Made by a program: the position numbers and the translations under genes. From positions 1-64,000 of the forward strand of contig NZ_KB892382.1 in assembly GCF_000373765.1 (NCBI RefSeq): a stretch of 64,000 bases of DNA, in the 5' to 3' direction. Shown here one piece after another: positions 1 through 9,593 of this stretch. This DNA is from Legionella shakespearei DSM 23087 (GTDB lineage Bacteria > Pseudomonadota > Gammaproteobacteria > Legionellales > Legionellaceae). Under the pieces are notes generated by a model. It was not told where the DNA came from. It searched no databases and saw nothing but the letters and a program-made list of their open reading frames with translations. Each line of letters begins with the position of its first letter. The first letter of the stretch is position 1.

Positions 1-59
1 GTGGAAGCGCAGTAATGTGTGAAGCTAACTTGTACTAATTGGCTGATTGTCTTGACCAT
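1..59 (+). rRNA. 23S rRNA, 3' end (partial)
   Basis: The first bases match the 3' tail of bacterial 23S rRNA, with the GCTAACTTGTACTAAT segment corresponding to GCTAACCGGTACTAAT in E. coli, followed by about 20 bases to the mature end. The 5S gene follows about 130 bases downstream in the same direction. The exact 3' end is placed by analogy only. Confidence 0.9.
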
Positions 60-187
60 ATAATCTGAGTTACTTCAGGTTATTGAAGAAATGCTACAAA
101 TAATGTAACTTGTGTTACCTCGACTCTTTACCAGGCCTTAGGCTCAGACGGTTACGAGAAACCGTACAGCCAAAGGATAACAGTTTT

Positions 188-302
188 CCTGGCGACAATA
201 GCGGTTTGGAACCACCTGATCCCATCTCGAACTCAGAAGTGAAACGAACATGCGCCGATGATAGTGTGAGGCTTCCTCATGCGAAAGTAGGTCATCGCCA
301 GG
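188..302 (+). rRNA. rrf: 5S rRNA
   Basis: The complementary ends CCTGGCG and CGCCAGG form helix I. Inside are the conserved blocks GATCCCATCTCGAACTCAG and CGAAAGTAGGTCATCG typical of gammaproteobacterial 5S rRNA. Length is about 115 bases, as expected. It lies downstream of 23S and directly before a terminator. Confidence 0.95.
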
Positions 303-317
303 GTTTTATTCCAGAAA

Positions 318-342
318 AGCGGCTAATAGCCGCTTTTTTTTT
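318..342 (+). terminator. rRNA operon rho-independent terminator
   Basis: A perfect inverted repeat AGCGGCTA / TAGCCGCT is followed by a run of nine T, about 15 bases after the 5S end. This is the expected intrinsic terminator of the rRNA operon. Confidence 0.92.
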
Positions 343-383
343 GCCTGAAATCCATGATATGGAACTGATTGTGCGCAGAAACC

Positions 384-473
384 GTAGCCCGTATTAGCGA
401 AGCGTAATACGGGAAATAACGTTTGGCACTATGCCACATCTTTCCTGTATTACGCTTCGCTAATACAGGCTAC
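384..473. repeat. Palindromic repeat family A, copy 1
   Basis: Imperfect palindrome of about 90 bp. The arms begin GTAGCCCGTATTAGCGAAGC and end with the near complement finishing in ACAGGCTAC. Further copies lie at 36505-36580, 49667-49784 and 50668-50743, always between genes. It has the size and shape of a REP/MITE-like element. This copy, with the family E palindrome beside it, fills most of the 343-base gap between the 5S terminator and the gene at 686; the remainder is AT-rich upstream sequence in which I see no clear gene. Confidence 0.85.
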
Positions 474-507
474 GGGACCTACGGGACCCACCACATCCGA
501 TAAGGGG

Positions 508-536
508 GTAGCCCGGTTGCAAGCAGACCGGGCTAC
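508..536. repeat. Palindromic repeat family E, copy 1
   Basis: A short palindrome, GTAGCCCGGTTGC...GACCGGGCTAC. Related full or half copies occur near 24647-24671, 42117-42190, 49551-49575 and 55533-55562. Confidence 0.7.
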
Positions 537-685
537 GGCTACGAAGGTTCTTATGAATGATGGAAACGATATAATATTCTATATAATTTATACTTTTTGC
601 TTGTTTTAAGGTATTATTAGGGGTTAGTGCTCAATAAACAATTGCTTCATGCCTGATTTTGTCTTTTTAAAGGTATTTAATTCCA

Positions 686-2611
686 ATGTTAGTCCAAAGT
701 GTATTGCAATTTATTAAAAATTTAAAAGAGTTCGCTGACCAGATTCCTGTAGATAAACAGCTCTGTCTTGCTTTGGAAAACCATTTTAGGCACTTCAGTG
801 TCGGAGATGAGCTTGACCTTAATGATATTCAATTTATCTTGGACTGTTACAAGAAGCGATGGCCAGAGATCTTCAATAAACCATTAGACTATACGCTTAA
901 TCCTCTCGGTATTAACCGCGTCTGGATTCAGTTCGCTAAAGATTTGGCTCTATGCTGTGATAAAAAATACTATCAAATTCTTTTTCCTACAGTCACCAAT
1001 ACAGTAGATTTTAATAATTTATCCCAACTTTCTGAAACAGAAGGCCCTGATAATTTTTATTTGGATCAGGATGGTCTGACCTTGTATAGAAAACGTGGTC
1101 TATGTGAACGATTGCTTAATAATCAATTTTCATTGTCTACTTGCAGGGATTTGTCGGTGAAAAGGGTGAGTTCATTGAGTGTAGATGAATTGGCTCACTT
1201 GAAAGTATGTCAGCAGGCAAAAGGTGAGTTTTCTATAAAGGAAGAAAAATTTATAAACTTCTGGGATTTCATGCAAAAGAAGGTTTTCCCTAACCTTCAA
1301 ACGAAGGGCTCTATGCCTTTAAATTTGTTACCACAACTTCTGGCTTTAATTGAGGAATACTACAGGCTAAAAAGCACTGGAGCTGATTTTACTTTATTTA
1401 AAAATACAGCTAAGGTATTTTTTGGTTCTCTGCTGCACATCGAGACAGATGATACTAACTTTTTCTATGGGGTTCGGATTCCTTATTATGAGTCAGAGTT
1501 CTATTTATTAGATTTTTTAATTACGATCAATCAGGCAAGAAGCTATGAAATTGATAGGGAACTCAATGTATTAGCTCTTTGGTTAAAGCAGTACAACAGT
1601 GCATTAAAATCGTCACGTAAGGAATTGGTTGCACTTTATGACGATCAAAAGCAGAAAAGTCTGATTGCAAAAGATGCCAATGGAGTTTCTGAAATTAGTT
1701 CCGATCCCTCATTACACCGCTCATGTTGTACTGTGGTATCGTTAATGACGTCAAGCTTTGATTTTCTGCCATTTGCAGGCGTATGTATTAATTTATGGGA
1801 TGCCAGTAATACTGTATCCTCTGAAGCGGCTGGGTTCTACCGGCTGTTTGAAAAAGCTTTGGAAACTGAATCATCTTCCAATCTGATTCCTGTATATCAG
1901 TCCATAATCAGAAATATTAATAACCGTAATAGTAATGATTCCGGTTTCTTATCCATTTTTAGCCAACATAATTCACTGAAACAATGGCTACAACTGATAG
2001 ATAGAGGAGATTTTTCTTCCATAGATGTGTATTGGTTTGAACCAGAATTAATCTTTGATGCCTTGTTTCATTTTAAAAGCAGCGATACCGCACTGAATGA
2101 GCATATCAATATATTTTTAGATAATATCATTCAGACTTATGCCCAAAATATGAGTGATTTATTCAAGGCCTTTCGCGTCAACATTTTATTTTCTGGATTT
2201 ATGAAGAAATTAAGTGAACATGATAAGACAAATTTATACAGACTAATTAATCTGTACAATCCTGGAAAATGTAAAGATGCTTTTTTAAGTAATTGTGGTG
2301 CGCATATAGGCAATCGCCTGACTCAGTTAAGTAGTATACAGGCGAACAGTCCCGTCCATTTTTTTGTTTCAGTCCGTAAACTGGATAGTTCAAAATTACC
2401 CTTTTTACAAGGTGATTTATATCAGGTCAGGGATATTATTGAGGCTTACAAGCAAGGTCTTCATGCTCCTGAACTGCATCTTGGTAGTGAACTGATTGAT
2501 AAAATGTTTACTTATCTTCGCGGGCTAAGCCGTCCGATTTTATCCGTTGCGGAAACTGATGTTGCCCGTAACAGCGCCGCTCATAAAGATTATCTTGGTG
2601 CGCCTACATAG
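686..2611 (+). CDS. Large hypothetical protein, 641 aa
   Basis: I do not recognise a family. It is a long soluble protein without a signal peptide or membrane segment, rich in Leu, Phe, Asn and Asp, apparently mostly helical and without obvious repeats. The ATG is preceded by AAAGG at a loose distance of 12 bases. The gene stands alone, between the rRNA operon terminator and a family C palindrome. Large orphan proteins of this kind in Legionella are often Dot/Icm substrates. That is an inference from genus and size only; the C-terminus (ending ...HKDYLGAPT) shows no convincing Glu-rich secretion signal. Base composition resembles its neighbours. Confidence 0.75.
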   Translation: MLVQSVLQFIKNLKEFADQIPVDKQLCLALENHFRHFSVGDELDLNDIQFILDCYKKRWPEIFNKPLDYTLNPLGINRVWIQFAKDLALCCDKKYYQILFPTVTNTVDFNNLSQLSETEGPDNFYLDQDGLTLYRKRGLCERLLNNQFSLSTCRDLSVKRVSSLSVDELAHLKVCQQAKGEFSIKEEKFINFWDFMQKKVFPNLQTKGSMPLNLLPQLLALIEEYYRLKSTGADFTLFKNTAKVFFGSLLHIETDDTNFFYGVRIPYYESEFYLLDFLITINQARSYEIDRELNVLALWLKQYNSALKSSRKELVALYDDQKQKSLIAKDANGVSEISSDPSLHRSCCTVVSLMTSSFDFLPFAGVCINLWDASNTVSSEAAGFYRLFEKALETESSSNLIPVYQSIIRNINNRNSNDSGFLSIFSQHNSLKQWLQLIDRGDFSSIDVYWFEPELIFDALFHFKSSDTALNEHINIFLDNIIQTYAQNMSDLFKAFRVNILFSGFMKKLSEHDKTNLYRLINLYNPGKCKDAFLSNCGAHIGNRLTQLSSIQANSPVHFFVSVRKLDSSKLPFLQGDLYQVRDIIEAYKQGLHAPELHLGSELIDKMFTYLRGLSRPILSVAETDVARNSAAHKDYLGAPT

Positions 2612-2664
2612 CCTTACTGCTATTAAGTTAACGTGAGTTTCGGATAAGAAAGTTGTTTGAGCCA

Positions 2665-2792
2665 GTGTTTACTTCGATGCCGTTCGGGCTGAGGAAGCGC
2701 GATAGCGCTGTCTCGAAGCCTTGGCACGGTGCTAAGGCTTCGAGACGAGGCTACCGCCTCTCCTCAGCCCGAACGGCATCGAAGTAACGACT
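2665..2792. repeat. Palindromic repeat family C, copy 1
   Basis: Long imperfect palindrome. The arm ACTTCGATGCCGTTCGGGCT is answered by its complement at 2764-2786, with an internal hairpin around the centre. Related copies lie at 25831-26209 (carrying an insertion) and 53444-53644. It occupies most of the 264-base gap between the orphan gene and rsgA, which converge here. Confidence 0.88.
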
Positions 2793-2875
2793 GGATTGAT
2801 TAAACTAGATAAAAAACTGTAGCCTTGATGCAGCGATAGTAATCAAGGCTACGTCTATTTTAACATGAAAGACAG

Positions 2876-3850
2876 CTAAAATTTTGATTTGTTAAATTGA
2901 ACACATAATTTAATGAAGTTTTCATAGCGTCTTAATGGTATTTTGCCCTGATTTAAAGCGTCTATAATAGCGCAGTGGGGGGTATCTATATGGGTACAAT
3001 TTCGAAATTTACACAGTGATATATAGGGTTTGAATTCTGCATAACCTTGGGCAAGCATGCCTGAGTCCATATCCCACAAATTAAATTCACGCACTCCCGG
3101 GGAGTCTATTAATGCCCCGCCACTGGGTAAATGATAATAGCGGGAATTGCTGGTGGTATGCCGCCCCAGCTCAGAACCTTCTGATAAGGCATTAGTGGCT
3201 ATATTTTCTTCATGAGGTAGTACAGCGGAAATTAACGATGATTTTCCTACACCTGATTGGCCTACAAAAACGCTGATTTGATGATTCAGTGCTTCTTTAA
3301 GTTTTACAACGCCATCCGACTCATTTTTACTGGTCATAATGACGGGATAATTCAAAGTAAGGTAATCAGCTAATAACTGTTCTTTTAGCTCATTGCAGGG
3401 TAAGTCTGTTTTATTCAATACAATTACAGCATGCAAACGCAGTGTTTCAGCCATAATTAAATAACTGTCCAGCAAAGGCCAGCTGATTTCCGGTTTTGGA
3501 GCTATGACAATAATGAGTTGGGTAATGTTGGCTGCAACAGGTTTTTTTAAGCCAGTGCTCGTAGGGCGAGCCAGGATGCTGCCTCTGGGATAAAGGCTTA
3601 CAACTACTCCTTGCCCATTTCCCTCGGTTTGCCAGACAACTCTGTCCCCAGCGACCAAAGTTTCAAGGTTAGGTCTTATGGAACAGCGTATGCGCTTACC
3701 TTGCTCATCTTCAATTTCAACATGCCTGCTGTAACGAGTAATAACCAGACCGTCAGCTAAATCATCATGATTTTCTTTGGCATCCTGATACGTCTGCTGT
3801 ATTTTTTCTATGCGCGAGGATTGCTGTTTATTGATTCGTCTTTTACTCAT
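2876..3850 (-). CDS. rsgA: Ribosome small-subunit-dependent GTPase RsgA
   Basis: RsgA is a circularly permuted GTPase that helps mature the 30S subunit. The 324-residue product has an N-terminal OB-fold region, then the G4 motif NKTD, the Walker A motif GQSGVGKSS and the DSPG motif. The order G4-G1-G3 is the hallmark of the circularly permuted family. A C-terminal zinc-binding knuckle is seen in CKFRNCTHIDTPHC. Length is close to the E. coli protein (350). The start codon lies about 75 bases from cca, which is transcribed divergently. The neighbouring orn gene makes this a common gammaproteobacterial grouping. Confidence 0.95.
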   Translation of the reverse strand: MSKRRINKQQSSRIEKIQQTYQDAKENHDDLADGLVITRYSRHVEIEDEQGKRIRCSIRPNLETLVAGDRVVWQTEGNGQGVVVSLYPRGSILARPTSTGLKKPVAANITQLIIVIAPKPEISWPLLDSYLIMAETLRLHAVIVLNKTDLPCNELKEQLLADYLTLNYPVIMTSKNESDGVVKLKEALNHQISVFVGQSGVGKSSLISAVLPHEENIATNALSEGSELGRHTTSNSRYYHLPSGGALIDSPGVREFNLWDMDSGMLAQGYAEFKPYISLCKFRNCTHIDTPHCAIIDALNQGKIPLRRYENFIKLCVQFNKSKF

Positions 3851-3926
3851 GGTGTCGATTTATACTATAATGTGGGGCAACAAACCCAATTTATTAATGA
3901 TACAGTATGAAGGTAAATCTTATTTA

Positions 3927-5159
3927 ATGAAAGTATACTTGGTAGGTGGAGCAGTTCGCGATAAATTATTAGGTATTTCTGCCCATGAAAAGGATTGGGT
4001 TGTTGTTGGAGCGACACCAGAGCACTTGTTGCGTCAGAAGTTCAGACAGGTTGGAAAAGATTTTCCCGTATTTTTACATCCTGAAACCAATGAAGAATAT
4101 GCCTTGGCCAGGACGGAACGAAAGTCCGGATCTGGCTATTATGGTTTTGAATGTGATTTTAGTACTTCTGTTACTTTGGAAGAGGATTTGGCTCGCCGTG
4201 ATTTAACAATCAATGCTATTGCTATGGATGAGCATGACAATTTAATTGATCCTTATCACGGCCAGCGTGACATTCAGGATAAAATATTAAGGCATGTTTC
4301 ACCGGCCTTTGCTGAAGACCCTGTGCGCGTGTTACGTGTTGCACGCTTTGCTGCCCGGTTTTATTCCCTGGGCTTTCGATTGGCAGAGGAAACCCGCGCA
4401 TTAATGTATTCTATGGTGACACGAGGTGAATTGGCCCATTTGGTTCCCGAGAGAGTATGGCAGGAAATGCAACGCAGCCTGACTGAAAAAAATCCGGAGC
4501 AGTTTATTCTTACTTTACGTGCCTGCGACGCACTTAGGGTTGTTTTGCCCGAGTTAAATGCTTTGTTTGGCGTTCCCAACCCTGTTAAGTATCATCATGA
4601 AATAGACAGCGGGGTGCATACATTAATGGTGTTACAGGCCGCTGTGGCTTTAAGCCCTAATCCTGTGACCCGTTTTGCAGCGTTGGTGCATGATTTGGGT
4701 AAGGCTGCGACACCGATTCGAGATTGGCCGAAACATCACGGCCATGAAGAGCGGGGGGTCGCAATTGTAGAACATTTATGTACTCGTCTGAGAATACCTA
4801 ATGACTATAGAACTCTTGCTGTTATGGTGTCACGTCACCATTTAAATATTCACCGTTTATTTGAGTTACGTGCCAGTACAGTTGTTGCTTTGCTAGACCG
4901 AACGGACGCATTTCGCAGACCCCATTTGTTTTATGAGTTACTTCTTGCCTGTCAGGCGGATGCCGAGGGTTGTGGGCGAAAAGTGGATTATATGCAGACT
5001 CAGCTATGGAGTACTATCTTATCAGAATGTGCTAAAGTAAACCCTCAACAATTAATAGCTCAAGGTTATGAAGGTAAAGCAATAAAGGAGGCTCTGCATC
5101 AACGTCGCGTGGCCTGTGTTGAACTGATTCTTAAAGCGTGGAAAGCAAATGAAAAATAA
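3927..5159 (+). CDS. cca: CCA-adding tRNA nucleotidyltransferase (multifunctional, HD domain)
   Basis: Adds or repairs the 3' CCA end of tRNAs. The product of about 410 residues begins [16 protein letters not shown], the canonical start of the class II nucleotidyltransferase domain. It then shows the [12 protein letters not shown] motif and [16 protein letters not shown]. The C-terminal half has an HD phosphohydrolase domain ([21 protein letters not shown]), as in the E. coli multifunctional enzyme. The frame is open further upstream, to 3810, but family alignment places the start at 3927. It overlaps the start of orn by 11 bases, which suggests translational coupling. Confidence 0.95.
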   Translation: MKVYLVGGAVRDKLLGISAHEKDWVVVGATPEHLLRQKFRQVGKDFPVFLHPETNEEYALARTERKSGSGYYGFECDFSTSVTLEEDLARRDLTINAIAMDEHDNLIDPYHGQRDIQDKILRHVSPAFAEDPVRVLRVARFAARFYSLGFRLAEETRALMYSMVTRGELAHLVPERVWQEMQRSLTEKNPEQFILTLRACDALRVVLPELNALFGVPNPVKYHHEIDSGVHTLMVLQAAVALSPNPVTRFAALVHDLGKAATPIRDWPKHHGHEERGVAIVEHLCTRLRIPNDYRTLAVMVSRHHLNIHRLFELRASTVVALLDRTDAFRRPHLFYELLLACQADAEGCGRKVDYMQTQLWSTILSECAKVNPQQLIAQGYEGKAIKEALHQRRVACVELILKAWKANEK

Positions 5160-5706
5160 TCATAATTTAATCTGGATAGATCTGGAAATGACCGGTCTTG
5201 AGCCAGAACAGGATCGAATTATCGAAATAGCTACTATAGTGACTGATCCTCATTTAAATATTTTGGCCGAAGGCCCGGTAATCGCCGTATCCCAACCTCA
5301 ATCCCTGATTGATGGTATGGACGCATGGAATACCAGACAACATAATCAATCTGGCCTGGTGAAGCGCGTGTTGGAAAGCCAGGTTGGTGAGTCTGAGGCA
5401 GAACAATTAACTATTGATTTTTTAAAGCAGTACCTGGATAAAGGTAAATCACCTATGTGCGGAAACAGCATTTGCCAGGACAGACGCTTTTTATATAAAT
5501 ACATGCCTGAACTGGCGGCATTTTTCCATTACCGTAACCTGGATGTTAGTACACTCAAAGAGCTAGCTATCCGCTGGCATCCTACCTTACTTAATGGCCT
5601 GACTAAAGAATCCAAGCATCTTGCTTTAGATGATATTAAAGATTCAATTAACGAACTGGTGTATTACCGCCAGCATTTTATTAATTTGCCGGAAGTAAAA
5701 GAATGA
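5149..5706 (+). CDS. orn: Oligoribonuclease (DEDDh 3'-5' exonuclease)
   Basis: Degrades 2-5 nucleotide RNAs, including pGpG from cyclic-di-GMP turnover. The 185-residue protein has the expected length. The catalytic residues are visible: [10 protein letters not shown] (DxE) near the N-terminus, [11 protein letters not shown] in the middle, and HLALDDI near the C-terminus (the His and final Asp of DEDDh). The start overlaps the end of cca and its stop overlaps the start of queH (ATGA), so it belongs to a four-gene overlapping operon. Confidence 0.97.
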   Translation: MKNNHNLIWIDLEMTGLEPEQDRIIEIATIVTDPHLNILAEGPVIAVSQPQSLIDGMDAWNTRQHNQSGLVKRVLESQVGESEAEQLTIDFLKQYLDKGKSPMCGNSICQDRRFLYKYMPELAAFFHYRNLDVSTLKELAIRWHPTLLNGLTKESKHLALDDIKDSINELVYYRQHFINLPEVKE

Positions 5707-6356
5707 TTCAAAGAGAACGATTGGAATTACCTAATGGAGCAAATAAATTATTACTGCATTCCTGCTGTGCACCCTGTTCAGGTGAGGTAATGGAAGCCTT
5801 GGTATTTTCAGAAATTGAATTCGCCATATTTTTCTATAATCCCAATATTCATCCAGTGCAGGAATATGAGATTAGAAAGCAGGAAAACGTGAAGTTTGCT
5901 GAAAAGCATAATATTCCTTTTATCGATGCGGACTATGATAAGGATAATTGGTTTGAGCGTGCCAAGGGCCTGGAATGGGAGCCTGAGCGTGGAAAACGCT
6001 GTACTATGTGTTTTGATATGCGTTTTGAGCGAACAGCGCTGTATGCGCATGAGCATGGGTATCCGGTTATTTGCAGTTCTTTAGGCATTTCCCGCTGGAA
6101 AGACATGAATCAGATTAATGAGTCAGGAATTCGTGCCGCGAGCCATTATCCTGATATGGAATACTGGACCTATAATTGGCGTAAAAATGGCGGTTCAGAA
6201 CGTATGTATGAAATAGCGAAGAGGGAAGAATTTTACAAGCAGGAATATTGTGGCTGTGTTTATTCCCTGCGTGATACCAATGCATGGCGCAGGCAAAAAA
6301 CCAGGGACAGAATTAAAATCGGCTTAAACTATTATACAGATGGCCAGCAATCATGA
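5703..6356 (+). CDS. queH: Epoxyqueuosine reductase QueH
   Basis: Catalyses the last step of queuosine synthesis in tRNA, as a non-homologous substitute for QueG. The 217-residue product has the adjacent cysteine pairs of the DUF208/QueH family: SCCAPCSG near residue 20, then [10 protein letters not shown] and EYCGCVYS. These bind an iron-sulfur cluster and a metal site. It overlaps orn by ATGA and is itself overlapped by the transporter gene. The queuosine enzyme tgt is also in this window, about 17 kb away. Confidence 0.93.
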   Translation: MIQRERLELPNGANKLLLHSCCAPCSGEVMEALVFSEIEFAIFFYNPNIHPVQEYEIRKQENVKFAEKHNIPFIDADYDKDNWFERAKGLEWEPERGKRCTMCFDMRFERTALYAHEHGYPVICSSLGISRWKDMNQINESGIRAASHYPDMEYWTYNWRKNGGSERMYEIAKREEFYKQEYCGCVYSLRDTNAWRRQKTRDRIKIGLNYYTDGQQS

Positions 6357-7276
6357 CCGGTCATTCACACGAAGGACATAATCACCATTCGCATAGTCAT
6401 GATGACGTTACCTATGATCGTGCCTTTTTAATAGCAATTGTTGCAAACAGTATTTTTGTTGTATTGCAAATTATTTATGCCTATATTGCGAATTCTACCA
6501 GTTTGTTAGCTGATGCTTTCCACAATCTTGGTGATGTGCTGGGCTTAATTTTAGCATGGATTGCAACGGGATTGATGAAGCGCAAACCTACTCAAAAAGC
6601 GACTTATGGTTTGAAGAAAACTTCCATCCTGGCAGCATTAATTAACGGTGCCTTATTAGTATTTACCTGTGGAATTATCGCCACAGAAGCAGTATATAAA
6701 CTGATTACTCCTACAGAAATCCAGGCAATTTCAGTTATGGTTGTTGCAGGAATTGGTATTATAGTCAACGGTACAACGGCATTGCTTTTCTTGCGGGGCT
6801 CTGAAGATCTCAATATTCGCGGTGCTTACTTGCATCTTTTTTATGATGCATTGATTTCAGTTGGAGTGGTTATATCTGCAGCCTTATTGTATTGGACTGG
6901 CTGGTTATGGATAGATCCTTTAGTCGGTTTGTTGATTGCACTAGTGATTCTCAAAGGAACCTGGTCTTTATTTGCCGACAGTTTCAGATTAATTATTGAT
7001 GGGGTGCCACGAGGGATTTCCTGGGCAGCAGTGAGTGAGTTTCTCCTGGCTCGACCGGGCGTTAAGGGCATTCATGATTTGCATATTTGGGCCATGAGTA
7101 CCAAAGAAAATGCTATGTCAGTTCATCTTTATATGCCGGATGATTCTTTATCTGATGAGTCCCGGGCACATTTAGTTGAAGAATTAAGAAAAGAATTTGG
7201 CATTCAGCATGTCACCATTCAAACTGAACGAACGGATACAGATTGTAATGATGCCTGTCATGAGCCTAGGGGTTAA
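6353..7276 (+). CDS. Cation diffusion facilitator efflux protein
   Basis: A metal-proton antiporter of the CDF family (CzcD/ZitB-like), probably exporting zinc, cobalt or similar divalent cations. The 307-residue protein starts with a His-rich stretch ([15 protein letters not shown]). Six membrane segments follow, with the metal-site motifs DAFHNLGD and HLFYD, and then a cytoplasmic C-terminal domain of about 95 residues. It overlaps queH by ATGA, completing the cca-orn-queH-transporter operon. Metal specificity cannot be told from sequence alone. The IS66 remnant and ketosynthase island begin just after its stop codon. Confidence 0.92.
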   Translation: MTGHSHEGHNHHSHSHDDVTYDRAFLIAIVANSIFVVLQIIYAYIANSTSLLADAFHNLGDVLGLILAWIATGLMKRKPTQKATYGLKKTSILAALINGALLVFTCGIIATEAVYKLITPTEIQAISVMVVAGIGIIVNGTTALLFLRGSEDLNIRGAYLHLFYDALISVGVVISAALLYWTGWLWIDPLVGLLIALVILKGTWSLFADSFRLIIDGVPRGISWAAVSEFLLARPGVKGIHDLHIWAMSTKENAMSVHLYMPDDSLSDESRAHLVEELRKEFGIQHVTIQTERTDTDCNDACHEPRG

Positions 7277-7319
7277 CTACCCACCCACGAGATTCGTCCT
7301 ATGTATCAGATTTTATTCT

Positions 7320-7540
7320 TTTATAAGATCAGGAGGTAATCCCTCAATTAAAGAGTCAATCACTTTCTTATCACGAGAAGGTTCGACAGAAAAAAATGCA
7401 GATAATCCGACATCATTCCCCCCAAACCATTGATTAACCCCGCGTGGCGATGTCCTGATTCATCCATATAACCACTGTGGCTTGCTTTCGAAAGACCCCG
7501 GATCCCATAAAGAGCCTTGTTCTATTGATGGGCATTTTCG
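7320..7540 (-). pseudogene. IS66-type transposase remnant, left edge of island
   Basis: Read on the minus strand this stretch contains broken pieces such as MDESGHR and the frame-shifted equivalent of NQWLWGMMS. The right-hand remnant (near 11700-11820) shows MDETGHRRDGVNQWLWGMMS, the DDE-domain start of IS66-family transposases. The two stretches also align at the DNA level, for example CACGAGAAGGTTCGAC and ATCATTCCCC. Several stops and shifts make it a dead fragment. It fills the 288-base gap between the efflux gene and the FabH-like gene. Confidence 0.75.
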
Positions 7541-7564
7541 ATTACACCATTTATAATCAATTTA

Positions 7565-8524
7565 TTAGGACTTGGCTATAAAGTTTGAAATTATCATTGC
7601 ACCAAAATTAAATCCAGCTCCGAAAGCTGTCATTAATATATTTTTATTATGTAGTAACTCTTTATAGACATGTAAAGTCAGGGGAATACTAGCATTCACA
7701 ATGTTTCCATGATTTTGTATTACGGTTAAGACTTTGTCTGAATTAATATTAGACTGTTTCGCAATAGCATTTATAATTCGCAGGTTTGCTTGATGCGGGA
7801 TTATATAATCAATATCGTCCATTGTCATTTGTGCGGCATTTAGAACCTCGCTAATAGAGGTGCACATAGAATTAACGGCATATTTAAAAACATTTTTTCC
7901 ATCCATAAAAACCTTACTTGAAAAATACATTTGTTGTTTATCTACCAGATTATGGCAAGTAGGTATATAAAGAAAATGTACACCATCTGTGTCATTATCG
8001 ATGTAGCTCGCCTTAACATTTTGCTCAGACGAGTGTTCAACTAACCAGGCTGACGAAGCATCACCGAATATAGGCGCACAAACAGGATCATCCTCATCAA
8101 TAATAATACTCATTTTCTCAGCGGCCACTATTATACCTCGTTTATAATAACCATTTTCCAAAAGACTATTAGCGACTATTAATGCTTGTAAAAATCCAGC
8201 GCACCCTGACATTAAATCAAAACACAAAATTTTTTCAATTTTTAGTATTGCTGCAATTTTGTTCGCAGTTGACGGCAGTAACGAATCTGGCGTTGATGTT
8301 GTACAAATCAAAAAATCAATTGGTAGCTCTTCTTGTATCACTAGTTTCACGCTGTTGGCCGCCAATTCAGAAACCAATAAATCTGATTCAGCTTGGTGTC
8401 TGCAGCGAATTCCTGTCCGTTGTTCTATCCACCCCCTGGACAAGCCAAATTTTTGTTCGTAATAGCTGTTGAGTACCTTTTTTTTCGGAACATATGCAGA
8501 ACTATTAATTAACTTTATGCCCAT
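7565..8524 (-). CDS. FabH-like beta-ketoacyl-ACP synthase III
   Basis: A ketosynthase III of the FabH/thiolase fold, 319 residues against 317 for E. coli FabH. The catalytic triad is intact: Cys108 in MSGCAGF, His244 in PHQAN and Asn274 in HGNIVNAS. It should condense an acyl-CoA or acyl-ACP with an extender, or transfer an acyl group. It is the last gene of a three-gene minus-strand unit, with GGAG before its start and 24 bases between it and the small gene upstream. Because it lies in an AT-rich island outside a fab cluster, a role in an accessory acyl product is more likely than primary fatty acid synthesis. That role is an inference. Confidence 0.9.
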   Translation of the reverse strand: MGIKLINSSAYVPKKKVLNSYYEQKFGLSRGWIEQRTGIRCRHQAESDLLVSELAANSVKLVIQEELPIDFLICTTSTPDSLLPSTANKIAAILKIEKILCFDLMSGCAGFLQALIVANSLLENGYYKRGIIVAAEKMSIIIDEDDPVCAPIFGDASSAWLVEHSSEQNVKASYIDNDTDGVHFLYIPTCHNLVDKQQMYFSSKVFMDGKNVFKYAVNSMCTSISEVLNAAQMTMDDIDYIIPHQANLRIINAIAKQSNINSDKVLTVIQNHGNIVNASIPLTLHVYKELLHNKNILMTAFGAGFNFGAMIISNFIAKS

Positions 8525-8548
8525 TTGATACTCCAGTTTAAGTTTATT

Positions 8549-8719
8549 TTAATAAACTATGTAGTGTTCGGAATTGTTGTAAGGTTTATAATGGTGAATG
8601 CATGAAATTACATAGACAAAGCCTGCATCAACTAATTTGCAAATTTCATTAACTGGTACTTTTCTTTTAAAATACAACTCACATACCTCATCTTTTATTT
8701 CTTCAGTATTTGTTTTCAT
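8549..8719 (-). CDS. Small hypothetical protein, 56 aa
   Basis: A small protein between the crotonase-like and FabH-like genes. The ATG at 8719 has a good AGGAG ribosome site, so I prefer it to the longer 76-residue frame, which begins with hydrophobic residues. The sequence EEIKDEVCELYFKRKVPV followed by NEICKLV vaguely resembles one helix-turn-helix unit, but it is too short for a confident call. It has no acyl-carrier DSL motif, so it is not an ACP. It is probably cotranscribed with its neighbours. Confidence 0.55.
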   Translation of the reverse strand: MKTNTEEIKDEVCELYFKRKVPVNEICKLVDAGFVYVISCIHHYKPYNNSEHYIVY

Positions 8720-8788
8720 AACGAACTCCTTAATTAAAGATATACTATTTTTTGCAAAATATAGATAAAATGTGAACAATAGGAAAGG

Positions 8789-9508
8789 TTAATAAGATAC
8801 GTCTTCCCTATCATTTCGAGCTAATCTCTCCAAGATATTAATATTCCGTGAAGCTATCTTATAAAGTCTCGTCACTATCAATTTTTTTAGTGCTTCAAAA
8901 TCATTCTTTACTTCATTGACTTCCTCTATACCAGGTATTTCATAAGTAATTTTTTCTATAATTTCCTTCATTTGTCTGATATGAATAGGATTGTAAAAAT
9001 AATAGTGATTTTTATCATAAGTTTCTTTTTTAAACGTCAAATTTTTTATCTCATTAACTAGGTTGATTTTTTTTAAACATTTATATTTATTTTGGTAAAT
9101 AAAACTTATCTTATTCATAAAAAAAAATTCTTTAGACAATCCTGGTAGGTAATCGGTGAGAAACGAACAATTAATAATTGGAAGCCCTAACCCAACATAA
9201 TTTAGGAAGAGCACGTCAAAAACTTTATCAATATACTCTTCGAGTTTTTTTTCATCGTGGTTTTTAAAACAATTAAAAATAAAATTATAATCAAGTCCGC
9301 AACGAGAAAAATTTTTGCTTTTGTGAAGATACCAAATGACGCAATAATTATCCAAACACTGACCAATAATTTTTTTTGCCAAGGAATCTTGAAGCGCTCT
9401 GATTTCACTAGCTAACTTAAATGTCATTAATGTTGAAGTATTTGGTTTTAAATGAACTATCATGCCGTTTCTATCAAATTCATGCATAGCCAGAAGCTCT
9501 AAATCCAT
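8789..9508 (-). CDS. Divergent crotonase-superfamily protein, RpfF-like, catalytic loops missing
   Basis: The 239-residue protein starts at an ATG with GGAGG seven bases upstream; the longer open frame is not supported. Residues 30-125 follow the crotonase pattern, and specifically that of RpfF, the DSF fatty-acid signal synthase, as I remember that family: FKLASEIRALQDSL, then NFSRCGLDYNFIF where RpfF has FNLGGDLALF, a charged helix, and NYVGLG. A segment PGLSKEFFFMNKIS matches the RpfF part after the active site. The 30 or so residues between VGLG and PGLS that hold both catalytic glutamates in RpfF are absent, and the first oxyanion glycines are altered. Very AT-rich. It is first in a unit with the small gene and the FabH-like gene. 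It could be a pseudoenzyme or a decaying gene. Confidence 0.65.
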   Translation of the reverse strand: MDLELLAMHEFDRNGMIVHLKPNTSTLMTFKLASEIRALQDSLAKKIIGQCLDNYCVIWYLHKSKNFSRCGLDYNFIFNCFKNHDEKKLEEYIDKVFDVLFLNYVGLGLPIINCSFLTDYLPGLSKEFFFMNKISFIYQNKYKCLKKINLVNEIKNLTFKKETYDKNHYYFYNPIHIRQMKEIIEKITYEIPGIEEVNEVKNDFEALKKLIVTRLYKIASRNINILERLARNDREDVSY

Positions 9509-9593
9509 GATTAATCCTCCAAAATAAATGTTGATATTCTTTTTTACTTTCATTTGGGGCATAGAGTTATGTTTGAATGGGGGTATATGGTTA

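Noticed and set aside
110-397. Open frame of 95 codons across the 5S gene
   Set aside because: It overlaps the 23S-5S spacer, the 5S rRNA and the terminator; it is not a protein gene.
3810-3926. N-terminal extension of cca
   Set aside because: It overlaps the start of rsgA and adds 39 residues before the canonical [12 protein letters not shown] opening.
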